A stretch of DNA of 62,485 nt, taken from contig CAZXGJ010000010.1 of assembly GCA_964639955.1 (NCBI GenBank), positions 1-62,485 of the forward strand, in the 5' to 3' direction. The translations under genes were made by a program, and so were the position numbers. The notes under the pieces are model-generated. The model was not told where the DNA came from. It did no database searches and saw only the letters and a program-made list of their open reading frames with translations. Within the stretch, counting starts at the first letter, position 1, and each line of letters starts with the position of its first letter. Source of the DNA: IGN2 sp964639955. Lineage in GTDB: Bacteria; Bacteroidota; Ignavibacteria; Ignavibacteriales; Ignavibacteriaceae. This document shows positions 1 through 7,735 of the stretch, piece after piece.

Positions 1-2
1 AA

Positions 3-206
3 TACACTCTTGAAAGAGACGGCAATGTAGATATAGAAATTCTTGATATACTTGGCAAGAGAGTTACAACATTGGTAAATGAGTATTAGCAAAGAGGCAT
101 CCACTCAGTAAATTTCAATGCATCGAATCTATCCAGCAGAATATACTTTTACACGATTAAGTCAGGAAAATTTGTAGAGACGAAGAAGATGTTGCTGCTC
201 AAGTAA
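3..206 (+). pseudogene. 3' end of a T9SS-sorted protein, interrupted by an in-frame stop
   Basis: The frame ending in the TAA at 204-206 encodes a typical Por/T9SS type A sorting domain: a D-G-N-V-D-I-E-I-L-D-I-L-G-K segment, an I-Y-F-Y-T-I strand and the terminal K-K-M-L-L-L-K. The upstream part of the gene lies outside the window. A TAG at 87-89 interrupts this frame at the place where such domains normally read N-E-Y-Q-Q, so a C-to-T change in a CAG codon would explain it. A usually conserved glycine before I-Y-F-Y is arginine here. Other genes in the window stop at TAG, so recoding is unlikely. If translated, the protein would lack the signal for outer-membrane export. Confidence 0.7.
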
Positions 207-230
207 CCGATTTTCACTGGTCTTCTTATA

Positions 231-275
231 AAAAATGCCGCCCTGTTATTTGCAAGACGGCATTTTTCTTTTCTC
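231..275. terminator. Intrinsic terminator, probably bidirectional
   Basis: A perfect 10-bp stem, AAAAATGCCG at 231-240 and its complement at 258-267, is followed by a T-rich tract. It lies between the plus-strand T9SS remnant and the convergent DUF4920 gene and has A/T tracts on both sides, so it could serve both. Confidence 0.8.
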
Positions 276-285
276 TTAAAAATGT

Positions 286-765
286 TTAACTCTCTTTTTT
301 ATGAATTTCTGCTCCTAAACCCTTAATCTGGTAAAGCGTAACCGGTCCCGTAACAGTTGAAGGATCAAATTCCTTTCCCGACTCTTCAGCAACATGCTCA
401 AAGTACTCAATCGCTTCTTCCTGAGTAAGCTCTATCTTATAAACTTTCCCCTCTACAAGCGCCATCTGTCCTTTTGCTTCCATAGGGAATACAATCTCAC
501 CATCTTTAACTTTAACTTTTATTTTCTCTCCCTCTGTCTCAGATTTCAGTTCCATCCAGCAGCCCATTTTCGGGCAGACTTCCAGAACTTCTCCCTCTAC
601 AAGTACAACCTGGTCGAGGTAGCTTTCAGGATCTGCAAGGATATCCGATATTTTTGTTTTCTCTGTTAAGGATATTTCATTCCCTAGTTTCGTTTCTCCT
701 GTTTGGGCATATAAAACTCCCCACAATAAGCAGCAAGTAATAAGTGCAGCAATTTTAGCTTTCAT
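286..765 (-). CDS. DUF4920 family exported protein
   Basis: This 159-residue protein starts with a signal peptide (about residues 1-20, cleavage near L-Y-A-Q). It carries the hallmark of DUF4920 proteins, an OB-like strand region E-G-E-V-L-E-V followed by C-P-K-M-G-C-W-M with Cys64 and Cys69. The paired cysteines could bind a metal or form a disulfide in the periplasm; the family has no established reaction. The C-terminal half is a helix of acidic residues and a final strand. It follows the minus-strand lipoprotein gene by 28 bp, so the two are probably cotranscribed, with the lipoprotein first. The start ATG is the natural signal-peptide start. Confidence 0.85.
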   Translation of the reverse strand: MKAKIAALITCCLLWGVLYAQTGETKLGNEISLTEKTKISDILADPESYLDQVVLVEGEVLEVCPKMGCWMELKSETEGEKIKVKVKDGEIVFPMEAKGQMALVEGKVYKIELTQEEAIEYFEHVAEESGKEFDPSTVTGPVTLYQIKGLGAEIHKKES

Positions 766-793
766 TTTTTCTCCGTTTTTTATTCGTGATTAT

Positions 794-1609
794 TTAATTG
801 AATTTAATTATTACGGGATTGCCGGTTTCTAATTTCATCCCGGGAAATTTTTCCAGAAACTCTTTCATTTCATCAATACTTTTCGGTTTTTTACGTGAGA
901 ACTCTTTGAAGCTTTCCTTATCCTTCATCATTTCATCAAAATCCATCTGGAGCAAAGTGATATCTGAACCCGAAACATAGCTTGCATTTGTATTAAGAAT
1001 TTCTCCATCAACTTTAACGGATACTTTTATGCTCATTCCTTCCATCATCTTTAAAAATTGCTCTCCGTCCTGATCATTATTTTCTTCGGTGAATTCCTCT
1101 TCATCAGTACCGGTTGAACCTGTATCGGGTTTTATTTCCGGACGATTTATCTTCAGGTCAGCCGTTTCTCCGCGGGTAAAATCAAAGGAAAAATAGTCCT
1201 TTTCAACTTGCGATTCATCAACGTCAACTCCAACATCTACTTTGCTATCGGGGTCAGGTCTGAGTATTATTTTGCTCACATCTGTAAAAGAGTAAACAGC
1301 CGTGTAACCTTCCCAGTTTTCATCGCTGATAAAATCGTGAGATAAGTAGCTTACATTTTCGCCGTAACCGGCTGCATCCTTAACAATATCTTCTTTTTTA
1401 AATAAAGAAAACTCCTCTGTTGAAGATGAATCCTGGAATGCCTGTGCGAACTCTTCCAACATATCAACAAACACTTTACTCATCACCACTTTCTCGCTGA
1501 TAGTTCCGCTGCCGTCTTTATTGACATTCAGGGTTGTTTCAATCTTCAGGCATCCTGTTGAAAAGATAAGCACTGAGAAGATAATAATTATCCCTCTTAG
1601 TAATTTCAT
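794..1609 (-). CDS. Lipoprotein of unknown function
   Basis: The 271-residue product has a lipoprotein signal (L-I-F-S-T-G-C, Cys20), so it should be anchored in the periplasm or outer membrane. The mature N-terminus, L-N-V-N-K-D-G-S-G-T, resembles the beta-rich start of LppM-like or DUF3153-like lipoproteins, and the rest alternates short beta strands with an acidic linker near residues 150-175 (runs of E and D). I do not recognise a catalytic motif. It is the first gene of a likely two-gene unit with the DUF4920 protein. The role is unknown. Confidence 0.75.
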   Translation of the reverse strand: MKLLRGIIIIFSVLIFSTGCLKIETTLNVNKDGSGTISEKVVMSKVFVDMLEEFAQAFQDSSSTEEFSLFKKEDIVKDAAGYGENVSYLSHDFISDENWEGYTAVYSFTDVSKIILRPDPDSKVDVGVDVDESQVEKDYFSFDFTRGETADLKINRPEIKPDTGSTGTDEEEFTEENNDQDGEQFLKMMEGMSIKVSVKVDGEILNTNASYVSGSDITLLQMDFDEMMKDKESFKEFSRKKPKSIDEMKEFLEKFPGMKLETGNPVIIKFN

Positions 1610-1781
1610 TTGATCTCCATAAAATAAATTGAAAATTGCCTGGTAAAATTACTAAAATTTTTTTAGCCGGAATTAATAAAATAGCTGCCGGCAGAAGCTT
1701 AAATTCAAAATCTGCCTTAAATCATCAGCCTATTTTTTATATTTAACCGGAGAATATTTAAAAATAAAGCTTGTAAGTTTT

Positions 1782-4217
1782 TTGACGACAGGACAAAAAA
1801 TAATAATAAGAATCATTGCTATACTGCTTGCATGTCTTATTCTATTGCTGTTTCCCGGCATTCGTAAAAGCGTCGACTCAGTAGCAGGAAATTTTTTATC
1901 AGAAGTAAGAGGTGAATTAGAACCCGATTCGGGAATAGTTCTGATTTATTTTTCAGAAGAAGATATTTCCCGCATTGGTCCCTGGCCTGTAAAAAGGAAC
2001 TACTACGCACTGCTGATTAATCATCTGACCAAATTAAAAGTTAAAAGGATAGGGCTGGAAGTTTTCTTAAGCTCGAGGCTTGTTACACAAACCGTTTATG
2101 ATCAGCTACTGAAAAATGAAATAGAAAAATCCGGCAAAGTTGTACTTAGTTCACTTGCAGGAAGAATAATTGAAAGCGGTGGTAAATTTTTTACCGACTC
2201 TCTTAGTTATCCCAGCCCCAAATTACTGAATGAAGATTTTCCATCCGGTCATATAAATTTTATAAAGGAAGAAGATTATATGATCCCGGTTGAGCTGATG
2301 AACAGCGGAAATTCAGAAAAAGCCTTTGCTCTTCAACTTGCTGATATTGATGCTACTTTTAGTTCCTTCGCAGTAAATTATTTTTGTTCGTGGAAAAAAT
2401 TTAAAAGATATTCTGTAATCGAATTTAACAATCTCGTTTATAACCAAAGCAATGAACTGAAGAAGTTCAAAGATAAAGTTGTAATCATCGGGGTTGGGGA
2501 TCTTAGCATAGCTCCGAATATTAAAAGTACCTTCGACGACTCTATGCCCGGAATGGCTCTTCATGCTTTTGCGCTTGATAACCTGCTTAACCAGCGCTTT
2601 CTTAAACCGGCAGCTTATATACCTTCGGCCATAATATTAATACTTACACTCCTGGCATTTATTTACTTTATTAATAAAGCCGGAAAAAAGATGTATACTA
2701 AATACCTCCTTTTGGTTTTGGCAGTAGTTCTTATTTGTTTTATGCTTTCATCGTTTCTCTTCCTGAAAATTGCTTACTCATTTTTCTTTTTGCCATTTAC
2801 AGTTCTTGCAGCTGCAGACTTTGCATTATACTTTTTTGAAGGCAGAGAAAAACTTTTAAACGAAACCGAAATTTTAAAAGTATTGCTCGATAAAAAGGAA
2901 AAAGAGCTCGCCCGGCTTCAAACAGAGCTTGATGCGAGCGGGGCAGGATCGTCCGAACTTATTTCGAAGATAAAATCGTTAAAATCCGAAATTGAAAAGC
3001 TCAGGGAATCCGATGAAGACAGGTTGGAAGCCGGGTTTAATGCAGGAGCTGATACTAAAAATTTATTAGGTATTGTTTATCGTTCAAAAAAAATGAACGA
3101 AACTGCTGAGCTAATTAAAAAAGCCGCTCCAACTGATGCGACCATTCTTATAATCGGTGAAAGCGGTACCGGCAAAGAGCTTGCAGCACGTGCAATCCAC
3201 TTACTAAGTAAAAGAAAGGATAACAACTTTATAGCCGTGAACTGCGGGGCTCTTTCGGAAAATTTGCTGGAGAGTGAATTATTCGGGCACGTGCGCGGTG
3301 CGTTTACAGGCGCGAACGCAGATAAAAAAGGAAGATTTGAAGCTGCAGATAACGGAACGATTTTCCTCGATGAAATCGGGGAGACCACCGAGAACTTCCA
3401 GCTTAAAATGCTCAGGGTTTTGCAGTTCGGTGAAATTGAAAAGGTTGGCTCGTCATCCGCAAGGAAAGTTGACGTACGAATTATTGCCGCAACAAATAAA
3501 GATCTGGAAACCCTGGTTAAAGAGAAAAAGTTCAGGCAGGATTTATACTACCGGTTAAATGTTTTCAAAATAAATCTTCCTTCACTAAGGGAAAGAAAAG
3601 AAGATATAGAAATCCTTGCCGCACATTTTTTAAGCAGTGAATCCCCCGAAATGAATTTTTCGAAATCGGCATTGCAGGCCGTAAAAGAATATGAATGGAA
3701 AGGAAACGTACGTGAACTTGAATCGGTTATCAAACGTGCTGTAATCTTTGCAAAGGCTGAAAGCAGAAATCTTGTGCAGCTATCAGACCTGCCGGGTGAA
3801 GTTGTTAAGCAGGTTAAATTTAATTTTGAAGACCATGTGCTGGAAGCACTCAGAAATAAAAAGTTCAGTCATTCATCCGTGACAGAGACTGCTAAAGAGC
3901 TTGGTGATGTAAACAGAACTCTCATCTCTGAAAATTTTCGCGGCACTGTATTTAAAGTATTAAGCGAATCGGAATTCAACATTGCTAAATCTGTTTCAAT
4001 AATAAGCGGCACTGATGATGAAGAGGTAAATGAAAGAGTCCGGGGAAAGATTCAAACTTTTTTGAGCAATATTGAAAAAGATATCCGCAGTACGGGAAGC
4101 AGCAGCTACGATACTGTAAAAGCAAGTTTAAGTTCAAAATACAAAAACCTGCCTGTGAAGTTCCATCGCTACCTTGATGAAGTGATACGCCGGAAAATAA
4201 AGCCTGGAGATATGTAA
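1782..4217 (+). CDS. CHASE2 sensor fused to a sigma-54-type AAA+ domain
   Basis: An 811-residue membrane sensor-regulator. An N-terminal membrane segment (about 7-25) is followed by an extracytoplasmic CHASE2-like domain (about 30-270; I-L-I-Y-F-type strands, D-I-S-R-I-G-P-W-P-V-K-R), three more membrane segments (about 280-350), a coiled coil (about 355-410) and a complete sigma-54-interaction AAA+ domain: Walker A GESGTGKE (459-466), the GAFTGA loop (506-511) and Walker B I-F-L-D-E (527-531). The last 130 residues are helical with no clear Fis-type HTH. CHASE2 usually sits on kinases or cyclases, so direct coupling to the AAA+ output is notable. The start is a TTG with no good ribosome site; no in-frame ATG lies near it. 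Confidence 0.85.
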   Translation: MTTGQKIIIRIIAILLACLILLLFPGIRKSVDSVAGNFLSEVRGELEPDSGIVLIYFSEEDISRIGPWPVKRNYYALLINHLTKLKVKRIGLEVFLSSRLVTQTVYDQLLKNEIEKSGKVVLSSLAGRIIESGGKFFTDSLSYPSPKLLNEDFPSGHINFIKEEDYMIPVELMNSGNSEKAFALQLADIDATFSSFAVNYFCSWKKFKRYSVIEFNNLVYNQSNELKKFKDKVVIIGVGDLSIAPNIKSTFDDSMPGMALHAFALDNLLNQRFLKPAAYIPSAIILILTLLAFIYFINKAGKKMYTKYLLLVLAVVLICFMLSSFLFLKIAYSFFFLPFTVLAAADFALYFFEGREKLLNETEILKVLLDKKEKELARLQTELDASGAGSSELISKIKSLKSEIEKLRESDEDRLEAGFNAGADTKNLLGIVYRSKKMNETAELIKKAAPTDATILIIGESGTGKELAARAIHLLSKRKDNNFIAVNCGALSENLLESELFGHVRGAFTGANADKKGRFEAADNGTIFLDEIGETTENFQLKMLRVLQFGEIEKVGSSSARKVDVRIIAATNKDLETLVKEKKFRQDLYYRLNVFKINLPSLRERKEDIEILAAHFLSSESPEMNFSKSALQAVKEYEWKGNVRELESVIKRAVIFAKAESRNLVQLSDLPGEVVKQVKFNFEDHVLEALRNKKFSHSSVTETAKELGDVNRTLISENFRGTVFKVLSESEFNIAKSVSIISGTDDEEVNERVRGKIQTFLSNIEKDIRSTGSSSYDTVKASLSSKYKNLPVKFHRYLDEVIRRKIKPGDM

Positions 4218-4334
4218 CATCCGAAATTTAGCATTTGTCATAAGTATAAACCATTTATTTAAAACCTGACCAAAGAAGTTTTTACATAGCTTATTTTTGT
4301 CCCAGACAAATTTTATTTTCTGAAGGGAGAAATT

Positions 4335-5222
4335 ATGAAAACTACCGGTTTGTTAATTATATCGTTTATTTTACTATTGGTTTCCAACAGCTCTGCACAA
4401 GACACTACAAAAGCTGAGAAAGGCTGGAAGTGGGAATTGGAGTGGGATGAATTTGAAGAGTGGACCGAAGGACAGAAAAAACAGCCAACTATATTTTTCA
4501 ATTATGGCTTCTCGAACATTTCACGGAAAGATGTTGAAGCATCATTTGCTGATAACAACCTGCTGGAATTGAAACTGGGCTACACTTATCATAAAACAAC
4601 AAGGTATGCTGAGTACATTGAAAAGTACAAATTCAATTATTTATTTCTGAATAAAAATTCTACAAATCTTGCCGGGGGAAAAGAAAGTTCTTCTGATATC
4701 GGAACAACTAACTGGCAGTTCGGTACAGGCTGGTCTGGCGGTTATGGTTATAAAATCGGAGATAATGCTGCTATCGTTCCTTATTTCACTTCTTCAATGA
4801 ACTGGACTAATATCGATTTCACCGATGATTCTTTAAATCCTAATGATGAAAGAATAAAAGATCTTTATGATGAAACTTTTCGGTTCGGAACAAGCAGCGA
4901 AGCAGGTATCAGGGTTCAGCCTGCAAGTTTAATTGTTCTGGAAGCCGGTTATGAAAGGTCAATAGTTTTTGAAAGACATCTCTTCTGGAAATGGGCAGGA
5001 AGTGGAATTATCGAGATTGCTGCGCACGGTTTGCTGGACTTATTTATAAAAGAAATCTTTAAATCATCCCCGGCTGCAGGACCAATTGTATTTTTTGTTC
5101 TGAAGAGTGCTTTGGGATATGGTTTATATGACTTGAGACAAGAAAAAATGAACTGGCCGTTCAGCAGTGCGCCGCCGATTGCATTTGATAATATAAAATT
5201 CGGATTAACGTTCGTATTTTAA
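4335..5222 (+). CDS. Putative outer-membrane beta-barrel protein
   Basis: A 295-residue protein with a signal peptide (residues 1-21, ending S-S-A-Q). A tryptophan- and glutamate-rich stretch follows at about 29-45 and then many alternating amphipathic strands, ending in F-G-L-T-F-V-F with a terminal phenylalanine, as expected for Bam-assembled barrels. No family was recognised. The ribosome site GAAGGGAGAAATT directly precedes the ATG, which fixes the start. In the gap upstream, TTTGTC and GACAAA at 4296-4310 form a short inverted repeat that could be an operator. Confidence 0.6.
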   Translation: MKTTGLLIISFILLLVSNSSAQDTTKAEKGWKWELEWDEFEEWTEGQKKQPTIFFNYGFSNISRKDVEASFADNNLLELKLGYTYHKTTRYAEYIEKYKFNYLFLNKNSTNLAGGKESSSDIGTTNWQFGTGWSGGYGYKIGDNAAIVPYFTSSMNWTNIDFTDDSLNPNDERIKDLYDETFRFGTSSEAGIRVQPASLIVLEAGYERSIVFERHLFWKWAGSGIIEIAAHGLLDLFIKEIFKSSPAAGPIVFFVLKSALGYGLYDLRQEKMNWPFSSAPPIAFDNIKFGLTFVF

Positions 5223-5318
5223 CATGCAGCCATGCACCCGTTCAACCAAGCATTCGTTAATTCTTCGTTTGCATGGATACACGGTTGTATGGATGCATGG
5301 TTGCATGAATGCATGGAT
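5223..5318. repeat. Array of degenerate 8-bp repeats between convergent genes
   Basis: From 5271 to 5318 the DNA is exactly six 8-bp units: GCATGGAT, ACACGGTT, GTATGGAT, GCATGGTT, GCATGAAT, GCATGGAT. The left half (5223 onward) holds the inverse pattern (CATGCAGCCATGC), so the two halves can pair into a hairpin. The array ends at the base before the stop codon of the metallophosphoesterase gene. It could act as a bidirectional transcript end. Confidence 0.7.
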
Positions 5319-6464
5319 CTAATTAACAAATTTTATTTTGATATTTACAATTTCAGATTTGCTTCCTGTGCGCACCGGAGGACCCCACGTACCTGCACCT
5401 GATGTAACGTAGTAGTGAGTTTTACCTTTCTTTAAATATCCCCAGCTTAGTTCATAAATCATATTGGTGATAATATTCCCGGGCCAAATTTGTCCGTGGT
5501 GAGTATGACCAGATAGTTGCAGATCAATTCCGTTCTTCTCAGCTTGCTCCAATTTAACCGGAGTGTGATCTAAAAGAATTTTCGCATAATAAGAGTTAAT
5601 TGAACTTATTATTGCCTCAAGTGATTTTCTTTCTTTACCCGTGAATTGTTTCATCACAACATCTTCCCTGCCGATAACATAAAAGCCGCTATCAATCAGA
5701 ACATATTCATCACGAAGCACCTTCATACCAAGGTGTTCAGCATACTTCACCGATGATTCAACTTCATTTATAAACTCGTGATTGCCGTTTATAGTATAAA
5801 TACCATATTTAGGATTGAGACTCTTAAAGGATTCACCAATTTTCCTTTGTTCAAGAATTTCTGCTTTGTCATCCACAATATCACCCGCCAAAAGAATTAT
5901 ATCTGGATTGAGTGAATTCATTTTATCAATTATCCTTGATAGAAGTCTTTCACCATCTATTGGCGAGAGATGCAGATCGGCAGCCATGACAACGTTAAGC
6001 TCATTAAGCTTGCCGCTTCCTTTTGAAAGAGTGAGGTTTAAAGTTTTAATCGTAATATCTCTTTTATTCAGGTTTCCCAGAAAAACAATTATGCCAACAA
6101 GAGCAATGATAACAATTGCCGTTATCTTTTTTGTCTGCTCATAATTATCGTGAAAAGATTTTGGAAGAAAATTGATAAAATGCTCTGCGAGTCTAATTAA
6201 ATCCAGACCAAGTAAAAGTAAAATGAAATAAACAAGGAATGCAAACCAGATCGCACCAACTCCCAGCCAGATATCGTAAACAAGTGAAGGAAGAAACTTA
6301 TAGAGCATCTTGGAAAATACATATCCGTAAGCAACCAGGATAAAAACTATAATGTAATAAGGACGCAGAAAAGCATACGAAGCAAGCGCCTGCCATCCCC
6401 TTATAAAAATATAATAATTAAGGGCGGTGTAAACAGTAAAGAATATTGTGAAGAATAAAGCCAC
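5319..6464 (-). CDS. Membrane-anchored metallophosphoesterase (YkuE/YaeI-like)
   Basis: The 381-residue protein begins with about three or four membrane segments (residues 1-135) and ends in a calcineurin-like phosphoesterase domain. The two-metal motifs are present in order: A-D-L-H-L-S (near 163), L-A-G-D-I-V-D-D (near 195), G-N-H-E (near 225), a later D-H-T-P and G-H-T-H-H-G-Q-I-W-P (near 317). In YkuE/YaeI relatives this domain faces the cell surface and may act on lipid or nucleotide phosphoesters; the substrate here is unknown. It is a single gene whose end abuts the 8-bp repeat array. Confidence 0.88.
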   Translation of the reverse strand: MALFFTIFFTVYTALNYYIFIRGWQALASYAFLRPYYIIVFILVAYGYVFSKMLYKFLPSLVYDIWLGVGAIWFAFLVYFILLLLGLDLIRLAEHFINFLPKSFHDNYEQTKKITAIVIIALVGIIVFLGNLNKRDITIKTLNLTLSKGSGKLNELNVVMAADLHLSPIDGERLLSRIIDKMNSLNPDIILLAGDIVDDKAEILEQRKIGESFKSLNPKYGIYTINGNHEFINEVESSVKYAEHLGMKVLRDEYVLIDSGFYVIGREDVVMKQFTGKERKSLEAIISSINSYYAKILLDHTPVKLEQAEKNGIDLQLSGHTHHGQIWPGNIITNMIYELSWGYLKKGKTHYYVTSGAGTWGPPVRTGSKSEIVNIKIKFVN

Positions 6465-6642
6465 TTTGCCTAATAATTTTTTTGAATAAACGTTAAGATA
6501 GGCTTATTGGTTCAAATGGTGAATATTGGAAATATTACTTGTGATGTGAAACAAAAAAAACCATCGCGGACAAAAATTAAACGGGACAGTAATAAGAGTA
6601 CAGCTATTTTGCCCGCAATGGCATAAGGAGGCTATGAAAAAA

Positions 6643-7632
6643 TTATTTATATGAATGCAAAACTTTCATATAGTTAGCGCGTTCAAATTTTGCCGGGTCA
6701 TCAACATTCATATAGCTCATACTGCCGCGCATCTGGTCAAGAGATTCATATTCTTTTTCTTCCATCCACATTTTCATCTTTGTGGTAACATCGGCGATGT
6801 GACCAATACCAAACTTAAACAAACAGGAAAGCATTTGAGTTACTTTTGCACCTGCCATAATCATTTTGATTACATCTTCTGCTGAGTAAATACCACTCGT
6901 TGCAGCAAGATCGGCATTTACCCTTCCATAAAGGATAGCTATCCATCTTAATGGAAGCCGCATTGCAAACGGTGTACTAAGAATTACATTCGGTTCTACT
7001 TCGAGAGTTTCAAGATTTATATCCGGTTGATAAAACCTGTTGAAGAGAACTAATCCATCGGCACCTGCTTTGTTCAGCTCTTTTGCCATATGTGCAACTG
7101 AGCTGAAGAAAGGATGCATCTTCACTGCAATGGGAATTTTAACTTCCGACCTAACTCTCTTTACAATGTGGACATATTTTTTTTCAAGCTCTTCGCTTTT
7201 CTGATCAAGATCAGTTGCCATAAAATAAATATTGAGCTCAAGTCCATCAGCTCCGGCTTGCTCGATTTGCTTTGCATAATCAATCCATCCACCAAGTGAT
7301 TTGCCATTCAAACTTGCAATGATAGGAATACTAACAGCTTCTTTGGCTTTTCTGATATGGTTCAGATATTCTTCCGGTCCCATCTTATAATCAAATGGTT
7401 CGGGGAAATAGCTGGTTGCTTCAGCAAAGCTTTCGGCTGATCCGTTTGTATGATGATGAAGTTCCAGTGATTCATGTTCCAGTTGTTCTTCAAATAAAGA
7501 ATATAGAACTACCGCACCCGCACCAGCATCTTCCATCAGTTTGATGTTAGAAATTTCCTGCGAAAGAGGACCTGCAGAAGGAACAATCGGAGACTTAAGT
7601 TTTAATCCTAAGTATGTTGTTGATAGATTCAT
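6643..7632 (-). CDS. Dihydroorotate dehydrogenase-like flavoprotein
   Basis: A 329-residue TIM-barrel protein of the dihydroorotate dehydrogenase family. It starts M-N-L-S-T-T-Y-L-G-L-K-L-K-S-P-I-V as class 1 enzymes do, has I-I-A-S-L-N-G (near 102-108), V-K-M-H-P-F-F as the phosphate/flavin strand and a C-terminal A-G-A-K-V-T-Q loop. The class 1 catalytic cysteine loop (N-x-S-C-P-N) is not evident: the matching strand reads E-L-N-I-Y-F-M. It may therefore oxidise something other than dihydroorotate. It lies 103 bp downstream of nifJ on the same strand, a pairing I recall from other anaerobes. A strong plus-strand ribosome site overlaps its 3' end (see findings). Confidence 0.8.
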   Translation of the reverse strand: MNLSTTYLGLKLKSPIVPSAGPLSQEISNIKLMEDAGAGAVVLYSLFEEQLEHESLELHHHTNGSAESFAEATSYFPEPFDYKMGPEEYLNHIRKAKEAVSIPIIASLNGKSLGGWIDYAKQIEQAGADGLELNIYFMATDLDQKSEELEKKYVHIVKRVRSEVKIPIAVKMHPFFSSVAHMAKELNKAGADGLVLFNRFYQPDINLETLEVEPNVILSTPFAMRLPLRWIAILYGRVNADLAATSGIYSAEDVIKMIMAGAKVTQMLSCLFKFGIGHIADVTTKMKMWMEEKEYESLDQMRGSMSYMNVDDPAKFERANYMKVLHSYK

Positions 7633-7679
7633 TTTTAAACCTTTGAATTATATTTTCAAATTATTTTTCAACCGAAACC

Positions 7680-7718
7680 TTCGAGGTTAGAGCACTAATT
7701 ATCACCTGCAACCTCGAA
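7680..7718 (-). terminator. Hairpin between nifJ and the DHOD-like gene
   Basis: TTCGAGGTT (7680-7688) and AACCTCGAA (7710-7718) form a 9-bp stem with a 21-base loop. There is no U-run, so it could be a weak terminator or an RNA processing site that separates the expression of nifJ from its downstream neighbour. Confidence 0.35.
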
Positions 7719-7735
7719 AGCTGCTCTTCAAATCT

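Noticed and set aside
87..89. TAG read as an amino acid
   Set aside because: Other genes here, such as carB and the metallophosphoesterase gene, stop at TAG, so the code is standard and this is a mutation.
5223..5318. CRISPR-like array
   Set aside because: The units are 8 bp and contiguous, with no spacers.
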